Part shown: positions 5,752 through 9,692 of the stretch, in pieces
Layout: each line of letters opens with the position of its first letter
Numbering within the stretch: the stretch's first letter is position 1
DNA from: Gemmatimonadota bacterium
Lineage (GTDB): Bacteria > Latescibacterota > UBA2968 > UBA8231
Length of the DNA: 9,692 nt
Reading direction: 5' to 3'
NCBI GenBank assembly: GCA_009845645.1
Contig: VXZF01000119.1
Location: forward strand, 1 to 9,692
The notes under the pieces: generated by a model
Database searches by the model: none
Seen by the model: the letters and a program-made list of their open reading frames with translations, nothing else
What the model was told of the DNA's origin: nothing
Position numbers and translations under genes: made by a program

Positions 5752-7031
5752 TACTCCGCGCGTCCGCTCGGCACGATCTGCATCGCGCTCTGGTGCGCTG
5801 GCGACAAACAGCTCTCCAATACCTCGAGGATATCGCCGACCCCAATCTGCTCGTGTACGTCAAAATAGACGCTGGGATCAGCCCCGCTGGCCGCGGCCGA
5901 ACAAAGCATATCGGCTACGTCCTCGGCTTGCTCCCACGCGCGCAGCAGCAAGCCGTAGGCTTTGCGCTTGGCGCGGCCCAAATCCGCGGTCACAACGCGC
6001 TCGTCGAGACTGGCCAATGCGGCACCTATTTCCTCGCACAATCGCTCGCTCTGCTGGGTATATCCGCCCACCGTACAAAAGCAGAACGTCGGCTCGGCAT
6101 AGACCTCGGCTCCAAAGGCTTCGCCGTCAATCAGGCCATCTTCGTAGTGCGCGGCAAAAAAATCGCTCGCTGGCCCCAAGGCAATATCCAAGGCCAGCTC
6201 TAAGGCCAATTCCCGCAAGAGCAAATCGCGGTCCGACCGGCCCGCCTTGTCATCGCCGAAAAACAGCAAGGTATAGGGACGACTGACCGGCAGGGCTAAG
6301 GCCCTGAGCGGATGCGGAGTGGGCAATACCACGGGGCGTTCCACTCGGTCCCATGTGGAGCGCGACCGACTGTACTTCAGCAAAGTGGATTCGACAGCCG
6401 CGTAAGTAGCCTCTACGTCGAAATCCCCGCACAAGTACAGCCCCATGTATTCGGGCCGATAAAACACCTCGTGGCAACGAGTTAGCGTGCCCTCGTCAAT
6501 CTGCTCGATGCTCTCCCGCGTGCCAGCCATGTCCCAAGCCAAGAGGCCATTCTGATACAGTCCCTCAAGGCCGCGCAAAAACCCGACCCACTCCGGGTCG
6601 TCGCAGCTTATCTGTAGCTCGTGGTCAATGATTTCGCGCTCTTGAGCGACACCGTCTGGCAGGACGTGCAGGTCCAACGCGAGTTCAAAGAGCAACGCTA
6701 AATGGTCGGCAAAATGCTCAATGCACGTCAGAGAAAAGATGGTTGAAGTAAAACTGGTACTGGCGTTTACGTCACCGCCAAGGCGGCTGATTTGCTCGGT
6801 GATGTCGCCATAAAATTTTGCAAAAAGGCGGTGTTCGAGAAAGTGCGCGGTGCCAGCCGGCGTGGTCTGTATCTGCCCGGAGCGGGATCGCAAATGCAGA
6901 TCAACCGAACCGTAGTCTATGTACAGCACGGCCGCTTTTTGCCGACTGCCCGGCCGAGGTACTGCCCATACATCGAGGCCGCCCAAGCAGCTGCGGTACA
7001 CCCCTTCCCCCAATAGCGCATCCGCGATCAC
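5751..7031 (-). CDS. M16B zinc metallopeptidase, catalytic subunit (YmfH-like)
   Basis: A 426-residue M16 peptidase. The inverted zinc motif HxxEH is intact as TAHFLEHRLF (His63, Glu66, His67). EREIIDHE supplies the downstream glutamates spaced by seven (Glu131, and Glu138 as the likely third zinc ligand). GGDVNASTSFTSTIFSL and DDPEWVGFLRGLEGLY closely recall Bacillus YmfH. In the C-terminal half the R...Y substrate-binding pair of M16 is missing: the aligned stretch DFFAAHYEDGLID (290-302) places His295 and Asp302 there. Start is GTG at 7031, four bases after the upstream M16 gene's stop, and the N-terminus lines up with YmfH. There is no signal peptide, so it is probably cytoplasmic, degrading peptides or processing a small precursor. 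It likely pairs with the upstream subunit, which has the complementary R...Y motif. Confidence 0.92.
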   Translation of the reverse strand: MIADALLGEGVYRSCLGGLDVWAVPRPGSRQKAAVLYIDYGSVDLHLRSRSGQIQTTPAGTAHFLEHRLFAKFYGDITEQISRLGGDVNASTSFTSTIFSLTCIEHFADHLALLFELALDLHVLPDGVAQEREIIDHELQISCDDPEWVGFLRGLEGLYQNGLLAWDMAGTRESIEQIDEGTLTRCHEVFYRPEYMGLYLCGDFDVEATYAAVESTLLKYSRSRSTWDRVERPVVLPTPHPLRALALPVSRPYTLLFFGDDKAGRSDRDLLLRELALELALDIALGPASDFFAAHYEDGLIDGEAFGAEVYAEPTFCFCTVGGYTQQSERLCEEIGAALASLDERVVTADLGRAKRKAYGLLLRAWEQAEDVADMLCSAAASGADPSVYFDVHEQIGVGDILEVLESCLSPAHQSAMQIVPSGRAE

Positions 7032-7035
7032 GTTC

Positions 7036-8307
7036 TCACGTCCCGTGCAATAAAAAGGCCGTGTCCGCTACAATGCCACCGGCCACGCGAGTTAGATCCT
7101 CGACGCCGACTTGCTCGATGCGCTTCCATAGCGTTTCCGGGGACTGGCTGCCCCCTATCAGTCCCTCCCGCAATTGATAGCGAAAAAAGCCCTCGCGGTC
7201 TTCGGCCAACCCCAACAGTCGAGCCCTCAGCAAGCGCCGGGCTGCTTCGATTTCGCGGTACTCAAAGGCCCCTGCGCGCAGCGTTTGGAGCTCCTGTTCC
7301 ACCTTATCCCGGACCTTGGGATATGTGGCGGCCTCAATGCCCGCGACTACAAAGAGCAGTCCGCTCAATGCCTCGATATGCGATGCGATGTAGTAGCACA
7401 AGCCTTCTTCTTCGCGGAGGTGCTTGAACAGCCGCGATGGACCATCGCCACCCAGCATTAGGTTCAGGAGTGCCAAAGCCGGATAGTCGTCTGTACCGTC
7501 CGCGCCATAAGCAACTTGCGTGCGATAGCCCAACACTACTTTGGCCTCTCGTACCGCTTGGCATTCAAAAATCTCGCGCTGCGGACCAATAATGCGCGGA
7601 CGCAGTGGCTGGAGCTGAGGCTGGTTCATTGCCCGATCCCAAGTAAAGAGCGACTCCATCAAGGGCTGAATCTGCTCCAAGCACAGATCGCCGCTTACGA
7701 AAAGATCTAGGCGGTCGGTAGCCGTCCGCTCGCGGTGGAAAGCTCGCAGTTCATCGGCCTGCACGGCAGCAAAGTCCGCGGGGTTGCCCAGCGGCGACAG
7801 GCCCATGGGTTCGCCCCGGCACATCTCTTCGCTGCATCGCCTTTGTGCGTAGCCTAGTTTGTCGTTGAAGCCATCGGCGATTTGCCGCTCGAGGCGGTGC
7901 TTTTCGCGCTCCAGATGGCTGCGTTGGAATCCACTACCATCGCGCAGGACGTCGCGGAGGAAGGTCAGACCGCGCTCTAGTATCTCCTTCTCCCCGAGGA
8001 AGTTTTCATCGATGACCTCTAGGCATAAATGAATGACCTGATGCTCCCCCAAGCGATCAACTTGCACCGAGTAATGCGCTCCGTAGAGGTTGTCGATAAA
8101 GCGGTTGAGGCTCTGTATATTGGGCAGCTTGTGAGTACCCCGAGCCAGCAGTCGGCTGCTCAGGGCCACCAGTGAATGTCGCGGCACACACAGCGGCGTG
8201 CTCAGGCACACATCCACCCGGATCGTCTTGTACAGCCCAATGCTGTGCAGATGCAAATAAACGCCGTCCGCGAATTGGACGCAGGTAAATTCACCGGCGG
8301 TGTGCAT
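7036..8307 (-). CDS. M16B peptidase-like protein, non-catalytic subunit (YmfF-like)
   Basis: 423 residues from ATG at 8307. It has the M16 two-domain layout but no HxxEH: the corresponding N-terminal region reads SSRLLARGTHKLPNIQSLNR. FIDNLYGAHYSV and the YAQRRCSEEMCRGEPMGL segment resemble Bacillus YmfF. The C-terminal half keeps the M16 R...Y motif, RLFKHLREEEGLCYYIAS, with Arg298 and Tyr305. A non-catalytic partner carrying R...Y next to a catalytic partner lacking it fits heterodimeric M16B enzymes. The frame stays open to 8469, but that part is antisense to trmJ. ATG 8307 puts the N-terminus about 12 residues before the first strand, as in the partner. ATG 8349 is the alternative (14 residues longer, GAGAGG four bases upstream). 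No signal peptide. The gene leads the - strand run and is divergent from trmJ. Confidence 0.88.
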   Translation of the reverse strand: MHTAGEFTCVQFADGVYLHLHSIGLYKTIRVDVCLSTPLCVPRHSLVALSSRLLARGTHKLPNIQSLNRFIDNLYGAHYSVQVDRLGEHQVIHLCLEVIDENFLGEKEILERGLTFLRDVLRDGSGFQRSHLEREKHRLERQIADGFNDKLGYAQRRCSEEMCRGEPMGLSPLGNPADFAAVQADELRAFHRERTATDRLDLFVSGDLCLEQIQPLMESLFTWDRAMNQPQLQPLRPRIIGPQREIFECQAVREAKVVLGYRTQVAYGADGTDDYPALALLNLMLGGDGPSRLFKHLREEEGLCYYIASHIEALSGLLFVVAGIEAATYPKVRDKVEQELQTLRAGAFEYREIEAARRLLRARLLGLAEDREGFFRYQLREGLIGGSQSPETLWKRIEQVGVEDLTRVAGGIVADTAFLLHGT

Positions 8308-8335
8308 TGGCGCGCAGGGTCTTTCTTGGTTTAGT
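8307..8335 (+). promoter_or_regulatory. Candidate promoter for trmJ in the 40-base divergent gap
   Basis: TTGGCG (8307-8312), a 17-base spacer, then TTTAGT (8330-8335). Each hexamer matches the consensus at 4/6. Transcription would begin about five bases before the trmJ ATG, giving a nearly leaderless mRNA, which agrees with the lack of a Shine-Dalgarno there. The evidence is weak. Confidence 0.22.
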
Positions 8336-8347
8336 TTGGCGAGCCGC

Positions 8348-9692
<1,345 letters not shown>

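Noticed and set aside
5691..6286. Overlapping + strand frames rich in Arg and Pro over the catalytic M16 gene
   Set aside because: Low-complexity antisense translation of a GC-rich gene; the opposite strand has a full M16 signature.

Overview
The window is about 9.7 kb of gene-dense, fairly GC-rich (high fifties to 60% by eye) bacterial chromosome. No stretch over about 120 bases lacks a gene, and I saw no insertion sequence, phage gene, CRISPR array, tRNA or rRNA. The TrmJ, HU, HemL and SPOR-lipoprotein set points to a bacterium, and the lipoprotein with a peptidoglycan-binding domain suggests a Gram-negative-type envelope. The protein style recalls uncultured FCB-like phyla such as Latescibacterota, but that is a low-confidence impression. 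No gene here fixes the taxonomy.

Left, + strand (1-1921): the C-terminal part of a fold-type III PLP enzyme (D-threonine aldolase / D-serine dehydratase-like), then an HU-family nucleoid protein, then a cytosolic sulfatase-fold hydrolase with Thr at the usual formylglycine position.

Centre, - strand (8307 down to 1909): a run of seven genes, probably one or two operons. Read 5' to 3' they are: a non-catalytic M16B peptidase subunit (YmfF-like), a catalytic M16B subunit (YmfH-like), a THUMP-containing RNA-methyltransferase-like protein with an eroded catalytic domain, a 118-base gap with a possible promoter, then hemL, a SPOR lipoprotein, a RibL-like nucleotidyltransferase and a GNAT acetyltransferase. 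Genes within each block are 4 bases apart or overlap. Two junctions use the same unusual overlap, in which a TTG start shares two bases with the upstream TGA stop.

Right: trmJ (tRNA 2'-O-methyltransferase) runs on the + strand, divergent from the M16 pair. It overlaps tail to tail with the 3' part of gmd (GDP-mannose 4,6-dehydratase), which enters from the right edge on the - strand.

Most of the region is housekeeping or broadly conserved. The best candidates for something less described are the tightly coupled set of a split-site M16B peptidase pair plus a THUMP protein with a degraded SAM/catalytic region, and the 9-bp in-frame tandem repeat in the SPOR lipoprotein linker.
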